Shown piece by piece: positions 13,020 through 24,932 of a stretch of 64,000 nt of DNA. The translations under genes and the position numbers were made by a program. The notes under the pieces are model-generated. The model had not been told where the DNA came from. It did no database searches and saw nothing but the letters and a program-made list of their open reading frames with translations. This DNA is from Nepenthes gracilis (taxonomy: Eukaryota; Streptophyta; Magnoliopsida; Caryophyllales; Nepenthaceae), in NCBI GenBank assembly GCA_033239525.1, contig BSYO01000003.1, forward strand, positions 1,978,001 to 2,042,000, given 5' to 3'. Position 1 is the first letter of the stretch. Each line of letters begins with the position of its first letter.

Positions 13020-14259
13020 TCAAAGGACCGACACACGTCGTTTTACCTTAGACGCCGAGGATGTAAGAGAAATGGAAGACGACGTTGACGGAGTGCTTAG
13101 CAGAGCAGATAGCCCTATATTATATGTCATGGTGCAGTTCGGCTGAAAGAGACCATAGTTCCTTTCCGACGTAGGCCCTGGCTTTAGGTCCTCATTGAAC
13201 AACGCGAACATGTAAACCTCGAGCCTGACGTTAGACCTCAGAGGGGTGCCCTCGTTCATGACCTGCCTTCTGAGCAGATTTCTATTGTGAACTGCTGCAT
13301 TGTACATGGTGGCGCCGATCTCATCAGCGTCGCCCTTAGACGGCCACCCTGTCTCGGAGACCTTGACCTCCAAACCTCCATAACCCAGTCTAGAAATAGC
13401 AAAAATAATTGCATCAACTTGGGCATAGAGCATGTTGTCATAGTGTAGCTTTGTATAAGGGTCAACCGTCCCTTGATTAGGGTTAAAAAGGACGTAATCT
13501 AAAGAGATCCCGTTTGGGTCATCCTTGTAGGCGAAATAAGGGTAAGCGTTGATCCAAAAAGGCGCTCTAACACTCTGAAGAAAACTTAAGAACTGCGACA
13601 TAACACCGGCGAGGTCGCTCCGGAAACTCCCAGCCGACGGCGGGAACGAGACGGCCAAAACGGCGAGAGAGTTCGGTGACGAGACTTGGATGGATGAATC
13701 TAATCCCATCTGAGACAGAGCCCCATGAATGCTGACCATCGCGGGCACGACGTAGGAGGAGAGTGAGACGTCTTCGTCGGTGAAAACCTCGTTCCCGACT
13801 GCGATTCCAGAGATCTTGGTCGCGGGGAAGTAAGGCTTTATGTGTGCACTCACCCATTGCACGGCCTTCTGGGGATCAGTTAAAGCCGCCAGCATGGCAT
13901 TTTCGACGGTGACGATGAGTTCGACGCCGGAGTTTGCGAATGCCGTCAGAACATCGGGGTTAGTGTCGTAAATTCTTGCTTTTGTGAGGCTGAGTGCCTT
14001 GATAAGAGAGACTACTTTCTCCGGTGGCGGTAAATTGTTTCCCACCTGCCCGTAGTTTATCCCCAGCGATCCAATGCCACGTATTACGCCTAAATCTGCA
14101 GCACTCACGCCAGTAAAATGAACACGGGAAGAAGTGAAAATAAACTTTGAAGAAGACCCTAGAAGAAAAACGAGATTATGATCAGACAGTACCTGAAATA
14201 GAGAGAAAGAAAAGAAGCAAAAGAGGAATCAAGGGAATGGGAGACGCAGACCTTTCCAT
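13020..14259 (-). CDS. Secreted GH17 glucan endo-1,3-beta-glucosidase
   Basis: Hydrolyses internal 1,3-beta-glucosidic bonds in callose-like glucans; such enzymes act in the cell wall or apoplast. Exon 1 (14193-14259) encodes a signal peptide: MERSASPIP, then a long Leu/Phe core. After a GT-AG intron (14096-14192), exon 2 (13020-14095) encodes the GH17 barrel, about 380 aa in total. The chosen start gives a proper signal peptide; upstream codons in the same frame would only extend a 5' leader. The mature enzyme starts near GINYGQVGNNLPPP, the family's usual N-terminus. GNEVF holds the predicted acid/base Glu (about residue 125). SETGWPSKGD matches the GH17 signature with the nucleophile Glu (about 270), and ERNYGLF is present near the end. 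The C-terminus is a short Ser-rich, basic tail with no X8/CBM43 domain and no convincing GPI signal. A second AG four codons into exon 2 would also keep frame. Confidence 0.93.
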
Positions 14260-14419
14260 ATTGTGGGAAGGGGAAGGGAAGAGGGAAGAGGAAGGAGGGA
14301 GATAAAGAGGGAAGATGAGGCGGAGACGAGAATTCCTTTCTTTGCTTGTTTGAATTTGGAGGAATGGGGAAGAAGCGAGGGAGAGAGAGGGAGGGTTAGC
14401 TTGCCTTGACAATTTAGAA

Positions 14420-15143
14420 TTTGGCAGGCTCTTACCTCTTACTATACTTCAATGTGGTTTTAATGGCATGAAAGGATGGGTTAGTAGACTTTGATAAATT
14501 CTCTTTTGCAATCCACCATTTCTGATTTCAACAAAAACTTCCTTCTGCTTTTCAGCTTCTTTTTGGATTGCCTTTGTGTCTCTCCAACAGCCTTCTTTCT
14601 TGACAAGTTACTTAACCTTACTCACCTTGCTAAACTATACATTTTAAAAATTTTTAGAAAGTTTTTAAGTGAATTGTAATTTATTTAGAAATGTTTATGT
14701 GACATTTTTTTAAGTGAATTGTACTCGTTTATGTAATTATTTATTTAAAAATAATTAAAGGATATTCTCCCAAAATAACTTTTTTTTATTAAAGTCAGAA
14801 TAGTGTTTTTCAATCATCCTTTAAATATGTATTCTAACGTAATATTTGATTTATCCTTTTATCTTTTGGATGGATGGAGGGATAACGTTATTTGAAAATT
14901 TATGAGAAGTGTTCAAAGGATATTTTCAAATATTTCTCGTAACTTTTTTTTTACTTCATCGTCAATTTTATTTTGTTTCTTCTAGTATATAATAGATCAT
15001 CTATATTTATTTTCTAATATAGTATTTTATTTTGTTTCATTAATCTTATAATGACCCCGCGGCACCTGACATAATTAATAATGAAATTATAGCTTAGCTA
15101 ATATCGAAAAATCACCCTACGTTTGAGGTTTGGTAAAACCACA

Positions 15144-15202
<59 letters not shown>

Positions 15203-16319
15203 CAAAGTTCTAGTGAAAATACAGATGGTTGAACCAAAAACATATAACGTGCTTATAAATTCATCCAAACATAAGGAAAAGCATCCACAATATAATATCC
15301 ATAATAGTATATAAAATAGGCACACCTACAATAAACTAATCTCTAAGAGTTGCTTATCATCAACAATACATACAAAAATGCAATAAAAACATTCCTACAC
15401 TAATCATTCAAAAATCGTCATTCACATCTAAAATCCTACAAGTGAATTCAAGTTTACTAATCTAAAATCTCATGAAATATGAAAAGAATGAGTGTAATAT
15501 AATAAAATATATAGATATAAATTTTATATGGATGTACATGATAAAAATATGAGAATAATAATAATAATCATATATCAAAAATATCAAAAAGGAAGAACCA
15601 ATAACCAATAACAACTTTCATGATTATAATCAAATATTGAATGGGTTACAAATTTCTCTAATAGATTGGATCCTACCCTACTATTTAAAACTTGTGGGTA
15701 AATTAACTCCATATTATATCTTAAGATGGGAATAAATGTCACTTTTTAAACTCATCGATATTAGATAATAATATTCACTTATAAATTAATATACTAAAAT
15801 ATATTTGAATAAATTTTATTAATTTTTTATAATAATTTTTATTTAAACATATTGAAGGATTTTTTATAAGAAATTCATTCTTAGGAAAGTCGGCATCGCC
15901 TTAAGAAAGTAGCCGAAAAGGAGACCGGAGGAAGTAGAAACTGGCAAAGTATGCAGCCAAGATCTAATATCAAGAGTCCAACATGTCAAGCGGCTTAATC
16001 AGAAGTGACCACCATTGACCCAAATAGAAGCCGAGCTGCCGTCCCATGTACTCAACGAAAAAGATGGCTTCAACGTCAAGGCATGTCATGATTTTTCTCT
16101 ATAAAAAAAGATCTTGGATCAAATAAAGAATCAAGCTGAGAAAATGGTCAAAAGCTTTTCTCACGACTTTATTTTCTGTAAAACAAAACCCAACACTTTC
16201 TTACTTGTTGGCTAAGGGTCATTTCCACGTGGATTCTATACCCATTTAATGTGTCATTCGGTGGCTCATATGAGGACACATATATATTATACTAATTTGA
16301 AAAAAATTACAAAATGACG
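14420..16319. other. Intergenic sequence upstream of the GH17 gene, no gene recognised
   Basis: AT-rich. It holds a compound (TA)n(GA)n microsatellite at 15145-15196. A more GC-balanced block at about 15890-16200 includes CTCTATAAAAAA (TATA-like, about 16097-16108) and could be a retroelement LTR fragment, but no partner repeat or target duplication was found. Confidence 0.4.
15145..15196. repeat. Compound (TA)n(GA)n microsatellite
   Basis: A perfect AT dinucleotide run passes directly into about 17 AG dinucleotides. Confidence 0.95.
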
Positions 16320-16690
16320 CCTAACCAGTACTTGACTCGAGCATAAGTTTCGATTCTATATTGGAAGGTGGCTGAGGAGCGCCTGAGGAATACTCGAGCG
16401 AGATTTTCAAATGATATAGTGCATGATGTGTGCTCGAGAAGGCGCTCATATGCAAATAACAGTGGACGCAATCATGATAGACGCACGTGTGCCGATTTCA
16501 GTGGCAATCAAGCACAAGGTACACCCAACGGGTGCTTCAGTGCTAGTTTTCCATATAAATACGCACATAAGTATTTTTAGGGTTACTATTTTGTAATTTT
16601 TGAGATTTAGAATATCGACATTATGAGAAAAAGAAAATAAATAAAAGAAAGAAGAGAAAAATTCGTGTATCTAATTGAATTTCAAATCAT
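16320..16690 (+). repeat. Retroelement-like segment with TATA and purine-rich leader (copy 3)
   Basis: It shows several CTCGAG motifs and GGCGCTC/GAGCGCC blocks at 16335-16455, a TATAAAT box at 16554-16560, and an A/G-rich leader (AAGAAAGAAGAGAAAAA) at about 16640-16662. The order matches the segments near 6060-6780 and 8700-9060. The open frame at 16368-16580 has no recognised domain and is probably incidental. Confidence 0.35.
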
Positions 16691-17229
16691 ATTTTAATTT
16701 TTATTGACCTTAGGTACATTGTTCTTAATATTGAAAAAAATATTTTATCGGTCTTATTTTTTCTATTTCATCTTATACTTATTATGATTCGGGTTTATTT
16801 ATTATGAAGTATTGTATCCTTATATTTGTTAAAATTTATGTAACTAAACTTATATTGTATAATGGACATATTTTAGACGTGTCATCCTATAATTTTTTCT
16901 CTCATTCTAAAGATAAGTTTTCACATAAAATCGCTTATTTTTTATTTTTTGTAATTATAATTTATTTATTGTCTGTCAATAATTATTTTTTTACAGTTCA
17001 AATAAATAGTTCAAGTCTTAACATTACCCTGTCAACTCCCCCAAGCTTACAAAATCTCTTTGCATGATACATAGGAGTGTCTCACCTCCACCAAATCTTC
17101 CTTAATAGACATTATAAAAAGCCTAACTAGCACTGCAACATTCCAATGGAAACCATCTACCATATTTGAGGAAGAGCATATTAGGAATCGGCTGACTGCT
17201 TGGATGAATCAAAAGAAAAAATAAACAGT

Positions 17230-18160
17230 GATGACAACGACACACAAGCAAACAACAATCATGGAAAATAGAAAGATAAGACACATATAATTTTAATATG
17301 AAAAGTCCTTTTTAACTAATGAAAAAATCATTGGACAAATTTTAAAAAATCTCCACTTTGTAAAATTGATTATATAAACCCCTGAGATAGAGTCTAAGCA
17401 ACCTACTCGAGATAAAATAAAAAATAGATCTCCAGAGTAAGAAAAAATATCATTCTCTCTTTTCCTCTTTCCTTCTCTCATTGACAATGCTCTATACTCC
17501 CTAATTTTACAAGTGATTTTCGGCGATCTCTCATATGCCAGTCTAACCCTAAAGCGCTTCTCACGCTTTATAATGATGTTTGACTCAAAGCACATTTTCT
17601 ACGCTCCTAAAACGCAATTCCTGCTGTTTTACAATGTGGGCCACTAGAACTGACAGGTTGCTATCCTTCAGTATAAGTAATTTGATCGTCCATCTGACTC
17701 TATAGTCCGATCTGCTTTTTGAATAATAATCTAGTCGGCTCTCGAACTAAACAGTCTGGTTGGCCTTTAGCCTCTTTGCCCGGTCTCCTTTCGAACTTGG
17801 CTCTGCCTAGTTACCTCTCAACTTCAGCTCCAATCTGGTTGCCGTTTGGCCTTGGCACTGATTTGGTTGGCCCTCTGCCTTGGCTTCAATATGCCCTCCA
17901 GTCTCCACAACGAGTCCGCACTCCGATTTGTACAACCGGTTGTCCCTCCAGTCTTAGCAATCGGCCCACACTCCAGCCTCTGTATTCAATCCGCCCTCCG
18001 ATTTTTACAACTAGTCTGCACTCTGACCTGTACAGTTTGGTTGTCCTCCGGTCTCTACATCCAGTCCGCACTTCGGTTTGTACATCCTGATTTCTCTTCA
18101 ACTGCTTCGCCGCACACGTGAACACTTTGTTCCTCACACACACCTTGTGCAACATTCCGA
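17230..18160. repeat. LTR-like fragment with degenerate tandem repeats
   Basis: At 17284-17335 a motif (TTTTAATATGAAAAGTCC, then AACTAATG) resembles one at 51573-51607 (TTTTAATGTAAAAAGACCC). This motif is common in plant LTR-retrotransposon remains. From about 17880 to 18090 a pattern of GTCCGCACTCCGATTTGTAC-like units recurs imperfectly. This makes open frames in several phases on both strands rich in Pro/Ser/Leu or Arg, which are not convincing genes. Confidence 0.35.
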
Positions 18161-18520
18161 TGATATTCTATTTGTTGACACACTTATAAGAGAGTAACCA
18201 AAATCTAACAGAATACTTATTTAATATAGAAATATTTCATGATAGTCATGAAGACACTGATCTTTATTGAACCATAAGACCTATACAACTTTCCATATCA
18301 TGTCAGATGTAGGTCTTCATGGGAGGACATTTCTTCTGTTTAAGGTTAGCCTGCTCGTATCCCATGCTAGGAGATTTTTTGAGGCTTTCTTTAGATCGAT
18401 TCAGTGAATATTCACTCCTAAAAAGACCTACAAATTCCTGTCAAGGATTGTACACCTACATAAGCCTATATCTATGGTATTCAAGGGACGGTATTCAAGG
18501 GACGCTGTGACGCACATCTC

Positions 18521-18680
18521 ATATGGCACTTGTACAATATCATGTTGTAACCATTGGATAGATATTCAATGCCCGTCGTTAATTCTTATATTAAAAAAAT
18601 ATTTTTTTTTTTGCTTTTTTAATAAAAAATGATGAGTGTTAGATCTTTATTCAACGAATATGACATCCGGTGCCGCGATA
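18521..18680. mobile_element. MITE-like degenerate inverted repeat
   Basis: The left arm (GGCACTTGTACAATATCATG ... GATATTCAATGCCCGTC) is weakly complementary to the right arm (GATGAGTGTTAGATC ... GACATCCGGTGCC) around a poly-A/poly-T core. Length about 160 bp with no coding capacity. The arms are quite diverged and no target duplication was confirmed. Confidence 0.35.
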
Positions 18681-19339
18681 CACTTTTTAGTTTTGAAAGA
18701 GCTAGTCACGTGTAAGAGCGGCCAACGTCTAACGCAATGCTCTCATTCTCATATCTAAAGACATAGCTTACTCTTGTTAGAGCAGCATTATCATCTGAAA
18801 TACCATCGTCATCTAAAGTTAAGCATCAGAAAATTTTCTGTAAAAATTCTACTCAAGATTCTTTTAAATCTTGTTTTCTTTTACGATGTGCAGCAACATA
18901 TTCATAGGTTATTGGTTTGTTGGATAGATATAAAAATTTAAGTTGAATCTTAATTTAGGTAAACATTAATACAAAAATTAAAATTTACGTAACTAATTTT
19001 TAAAAGATAAATAGATAATAATATTTACATAAAAATGTTATCTGTCAAATAAAAATTTTATATCTGTATAAAAATGCATTTTTTAACTTTGACTTTACAT
19101 CAAAACATTAAAAAATCATATTTGAAAACCGAAATTTTGGCCAGGCTGTGTGTGTTTTATATTTAATATTTTAATAAAAGTATGACCAGAAATAATATTT
19201 AATTAACGAATTTCCTTAAAAAAATTATATCCATAGAAAAATTAAAATCAAGGCGTGGGATGATTTTACTATTTTTAAATATTATTTAAATTCTGTAATA
19301 TAGAAATTTAGTATTTACATGGAAGTATTCTTGAAAATA

Positions 19340-19343
<4 letters not shown>

Positions 19344-19377
<34 letters not shown>
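19344..19377. repeat. (TA)n microsatellite
   Basis: An uninterrupted TA dinucleotide run of about 17 units. Confidence 0.95.
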
Positions 19378-19379
<2 letters not shown>

Positions 19380-20542
19380 CTTTTTATAAGAAAAAGAAAA
19401 TTTGTCATCATTTTTCAATACACATCTTTCCATTTTAAAGTTACGAGTTGTACCTGTGTCGGATTCCGTAATTTCTTTCTAATTTTCAAGTCGGCTTTCC
19501 TTCAATTTGTACCAAAAGCTTCCAAGAGCCTTAATCATTTATCCCATGTCGTATTTCCTCACATTCATCCAAAACTAAAAGATAAAAAAATAATAATTAC
19601 TCACTAGTAAGCATAATCAAACTTATTTGTTTGACAAAAAAAAAAAACAACTAATAAAATTTGAGCTAATCACTTCAATAATAGAGCCTTACGAGTACTT
19701 TACCATGATGACTATTCTAGAGTTATAAAATGAGTGACAATCAGATAAATTATGAAATTTCGTACTCAATATCAGTTCAGAATATTTTAACTGTTACAAT
19801 TTATTTTATTTGAAAGAATTAAAATGTATGCATTATCAATCCATTTTTCTCATTTAAAGAAAATAGAACAGTGAGATTCATCCATAACTTCTTTTTTGAT
19901 AGATTTGCTATGAGGTAATAACTATTAAGTTAATACTTGATTCGTAGGTGTTTATTTGTTAACAAAAGATTTTGCCTTCTTAGGATTTTTGGGGGGACGA
20001 TTAAGTTGTATTTCTACTTCTATGTCAGCTTGTATAATATATAAAGAGAATATAAATTTTATTAAAAAATTTTTATAATTATAAAATTATTAAAAAAGAA
20101 ATACTCCTCTTCACGTTAAGAATAATTACTAGGAACTACATTATACTCATCGATCACTCTCATAAGATAATATAGGATTTGTGGAGCTCACTGTCCTTAA
20201 AAATAGATTAATTTAATCTATTTTAATTATAATTATTTAATATTAATTAAATAATTATGATATTTATTATTAAAAAAATTATTTTAAATTTTATTTATTA
20301 TTAAAAAAATATTAATCTCATCTGTATAATAATAATCAGATGGTTATGATTAAGGTTGAATTAATGTTTCCTTTAATGGGATAAAAGCCCTAAATTCAAT
20401 AATACGGGTGTTAAAATTTATGCTTTTCTTTTACTTGTTAACAAAAAGAAAAGAAATTTAGACATAATAATAGTGTAATTAGCGAGTAATTTTCATAAAT
20501 TTAAATTTAAAATGGATTGGAATTTCATTTTTTCTTTGTAGA

Positions 20543-20603
<61 letters not shown>
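20543..20603. repeat. (TTA)n microsatellite
   Basis: About 20 near-perfect TTA units; the reverse-strand motif equals the TAA repeat in the MITE at 1073-2165. Confidence 0.95.
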
Positions 20604-21241
20604 TGTTAGATTTGTAAACCAAAACGAAAAGAACAGAATTTTTTTGAATTACAGTAATATGTCTTCCAAAAAATATATCTCTGAAGTCAATGGTGCTTGG
20701 TCGGGAGAATTCAAATTTTTGAAATATTGTGATACCATTATTAGAAAAGGATAAAATATCGTATAGTATAATTTAAATTTTGAAATAATTTATAAATTAT
20801 TGTTGGATTTTGGTAAAGTAAATCTATGATTAAAAAAAAAAAAAGTGAATGGAAAAAAATAAATACCTTAAATAAAAAAATAAAAATCTAAATAAATAAA
20901 TAAACAATTAAAAATTGGTCAGAATAAATTGCCAATCAAAGACTTCCATCTATATTATTTGGCTAATCAAAAAACTTCATATAAACAAATCAATCAAAAG
21001 ATATAAGTTGTGTCAGTTAGAAATAGATCAATTAAGAGGCACCAATTGTATTGCAAGAGACAAGCCAATTAGAAAGTTCCATAAGAATATACTACTCTAT
21101 TATTATTAATCTTATCTTACTATTAAGACTTATTTTTTATTTTATTTGAAAGACTTTTTTAATCTTTTTTTATTTAGAAAAGGCCAAAAATTGAAGTAAG
21201 GACCAAGCAAAAAAGATTGTAAGGAAAGCCAAGCCCACGGA

Positions 21242-21660
21242 AGGAAAGAGTAGGAAAGAGAGGTGACTCACACAACTAGTCGCCACCGGTGCTCATGCTA
21301 AGAGCCGCCTGTGCCAATGTTTATGCAAGCGCCTGCATTGTGCTTCTTGCAGTTACAAGTGTCTGATCCACCACCCAAACTAGGTGGATGGGGGATCCTG
21401 CTCCGTAAAACAAAATTTTGCCCATTTTTAAGTTTTTTTTTATACTTTGAATTTTATAAAATAAAAAAATTAAAAATAGGACAAAATCCTATTTTGCAAA
21501 GTAGGATCCTCCATCCACCTAACTTGGGTGGTTGATGAGACACTCATAACTGCAAGAGGCACAATGTAGGCGCTGGCACAAATGTTGGCACAGGCGGCTC
21601 TTAGCGTGAGCATTGGTGGTAACTAATTGTGTTAGTCGCCTCTTTTTCACTTCTCCTCTT
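21242..21660. repeat. Long inverted repeat (hairpin) with arms of nearly 200 bp
   Basis: The left arm (21242 to about 21440) and the right arm (about 21468 to 21660) are reverse complements with scattered mismatches, separated by roughly 25-30 AT-rich bases. Matching landmarks are AAGAGCCGCCTGTGCCAA on the left, whose complement TTGGCACAGGCGGCTCTTA lies on the right, and CACCCAAACTAGGTGGATGG on the left against CCATCCACCTAACTTGGGTG on the right. Open frames through the arms are by-products. It may be a foldback/MITE element or an inverted duplication. A transcript would fold into a long double-stranded hairpin. Confidence 0.85.
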
Positions 21661-24600
21661 ATGGGGAAAAAAAAATCAATTTGGGGGCAAAGTCTTGCTT
21701 TGTGGAGCAAGAACCCCACCCCCCAAGGCTAGGCGCTTCCTTCTCAGTGCTGCCGCCACCATATAACCCTAGCTCGTCCCCATTGGCGCCGGTACACCCG
21801 TTCTAGTGCTAGCCCTCGTCGATCTTCCAACACCTGCCCAAGCCATGCCAAGCCTTCCACCGCCTTTGCCGGATGGTACTTTTTGGCGCCAACTACCGCA
21901 GGACACAGCCACTGCAGTGACCGCCAGATGGTGCCCACCTACTGCTGCGACGGGAGCCCATTCCAGGCCTACTACCATACCCCCTTGCCAGATTGCACCA
22001 CTGCCACCTAGCCAGCTACCAAGCTCCGTTACTGCCTCACCGGTATTGGTCTTCGCAATTTATTCAAGCTACACAACATAGGAGTTTGGATAGGCCCTGC
22101 CTAGATTTAAAGCTTGTGTATATTTAGCTCTGATTTAAGGTCTAAATAAACTAAAAAAGACTGATAACACAAATAGTAATATTCTTCCATTTTTTATAGT
22201 ATTATGCAATCTGAACAGATTTCAACCTTTACACTCGATATATCAAATTCAATAAATTATCTCCCTAGATATAATAATACTTTATACTTGTTCTAATATT
22301 TATTTTAGAATATTTTATTCATTTGAGTATGGGAGGGGCCCTCAAAAAAATTCTCCCAAAGCCCCTTCTACATCGTATATTTATTTATAGTATATAGAAA
22401 ATTGGTTTAAATCTTTCGATCATGCTTGAATATAAATTGTTAAAAAATTTAAGTCAAGTAATTAGTAATTATGAGATTTATTTTTTTCAAAACCAATTTT
22501 CTAGATCATTGTCAAAATCTGTGGTGAAGTCTTTCTAACCCTGCCAGCTGTTTCCTCATCAACCCCTCTACGTTACCGCTCAGGATAATAGTGATTTGAA
22601 GATCTTCAAATGCTTTTGAGCTTCTAAAATTAATTTGGCTTTTAACTTAAAAGCAATACGGATAATCGACGACCCCAGCAGGCTATGCTTTATTCAGCCG
22701 CATATGATGAAATTTTCGTCCAAGAGATAAACCTGAGAACGTGACAAATTAATGCACAAGCCCAAGATCTCTAAACTTTAGTACAATATTTTTGGCCCAA
22801 TCAATAAATTGGTCATGACCAAGGCACTTATTCTATTTATCTATGATGTCAAAAAAAAAAACACAGCCGTATAAATATTAATCCAGCTTGCTAGCGTATA
22901 GATGGTTAGAAAAAATGTGCAAAATCAAAGCTCAACCATTGTTCGAACAAAGCACCAACTCTTCATTTTTCTCATTCTAATTTCTCTCTTGCATGCCACA
23001 ATCTACTTTCAGCAGGTGTTTAATATTTTGTTAATTTCTTTTACCTCAGTATAAACTTGTTTCTTATGTAATATAAGGTTTAAAAATTCACACTCTTTTT
23101 TAAAGTCCGCCATCAATCAATCTCTCAATCTCCTAGAAAACCTAAGCTCCTAAATGAGATGACCAAAGTCTCCAAAGAACCGAGCTCCAAGATGGGTCTA
23201 CCAAGCTCCAATAAGAAGGCCAAGATCTAAGGCTCTTAAGAGTCGCGGAATGAACTGAACACCCAAACTGCAAGGATTCCAGCAACACCAATTCCCAAGC
23301 TTCAGAAAAATACTTCCACATGTAGTCGTGTGACTGTACTCTTCAAAATGCATGGGGTGACTTTGTTTGCCCCGTAGGGCAATATGTCCTCGAGCTTTGG
23401 GAGTTGCCATTGTTGCCCAAAAGAGAAGCAGCAAAATGGCAAGCAGCAAATTGACAGGAGAAGTTCTCCCATTGGTTTCTTTGCAGGGGAATTGACAAAA
23501 TCTCTTGTGGCCTGATCATTTTTTAAAATATCAAAATTAATCACATTATTACTGGATATACATCGGACTTTATACACACATCTTCATTTTTTTCACAGTA
23601 GTTATTTATATTCTAAGATTTAACACCTCTAATTATATGTTTATATATTTGAATAGTTTGGGTTAGCTTGACAAAATTAAACTTGAAATGGGAGGAGCTC
23701 AATTGAAAGTTATACCTTCCTACAGATTGTAAAATATCTTTCTCGATAAGAATAAGGGTCGAGATATAACAGTAGATTTTAAAACTTGATGGATGGTTTC
23801 AGTCAAAAATAATAGCATATCTGTGGGTTGTTGCAGGGGACCCCCTGTATTTTTATTTTATTTTATTTGTTTTGTATTTAGGATGGATACAAGAAAATTG
23901 GAGCTCACTGATATAAAAATGGTGGAATTCCAAGCAACGAAGAGGATGAAGGATAGCACTGCCATTTCGAGAAGGAAGCAAATCTCCAAAGAAAGTACTC
24001 TCAATATTTTTCATTCATACCGACTAGCTATGATCATCCTCTATTTATCCTAATTATAATTTACTATATTCTAATAGTCTAATTCTTTTCTACCAGAAAT
24101 TGAGAATATATGGTTACTGCTTCATGTGTTAAGCAGCTAAAATCTATTATTTTAAGTCCAAGCACGTGCCACCCGCTTGCTATAACCAATTGAACGGCCC
24201 AGATAGGCACCCTTATCAACGGCCCATATTTTTTCCAGCAAAGTATTCTCAAGCTTCCCGAATCACCGTCTCTGCCGGCTACATTCTGATCGACGGCTTC
24301 ACTAGCTTTATTATGACACTTTCTATCTTGCCATATGTTCAAATCCAACCTAAGCCATCTAACTTTTACATAATTTTTTTTTTGCATATTTATATTTTTC
24401 TAAAAATTTAGGTAAATTTAACTTAAATTTTATCAATGTAAAAAAATTAAAAATCTCATCATAAAAATTAGAACATTTTAATATATACTAATGTCAAAGG
24501 CCAAAACACCCAAATATCTATATAAGGATGAACAAATTTTTTAAATATTATTCCATATCTGATTATTACATTATTATTATTGATTGCTTGATTTTATTTC

Positions 24601-24900
24601 TGTAATTTTGCTGGTGACTTACTACAAACTCGGTACTAATATAATCTTTACATTGCGTTTCGGGAGCAAGCCCGACCATTTGAAAGTGCATGTGGCTTAA
24701 CTTAACAAGTGCCTGTTTCCAAGAAAATTGGACGTGCAACACGATTTACCACTACAAAAATTTAGACCGTGAGACCATACCTGTATGATGGACTCTTCCT
24801 CTTTGGCATCCTCTTGCGATTAGAGTAGTACGTCTCTGCCTTCTCTCCTGTCATCAGATTGGTATGCGTTTTCCTTCCGATACTCTTCTCTTCTTTACCT
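21661..24900. other. Intergenic sequence, no gene recognised
   Basis: A GC-richer block at 21730-22080 is open on both strands (Pro/Ala/Thr-rich on plus, Trp/Gly/Ala-rich on minus) but shows no domain. 23150-23500 and 24080-24390 also have short open frames without recognised homology. Nothing here could be supported as a gene. Confidence 0.45.
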
Positions 24901-24932
24901 TCTACACTGGACCATTTACTGCTATCACAGTT

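Larger units (their letters stand above)
18700..21241. other. Intergenic AT-rich sequence, no gene recognised
   Basis: It contains a (TA)n microsatellite (19344-19377) and a (TTA)n microsatellite (about 20543-20603), plus several A runs. No protein or RNA gene could be supported. Confidence 0.5.

Noticed and set aside
17719..18121. Overlapping plus and minus ORFs that look protein-like
   Set aside because: Explained by a degenerate tandem repeat open in several phases; no family motif.
21806..22081. Pro/Ala/Thr-rich plus ORF with two minus ORFs opposite
   Set aside because: Open frames on both strands in a GC-richer patch suggest composition rather than coding; no homology recognised.
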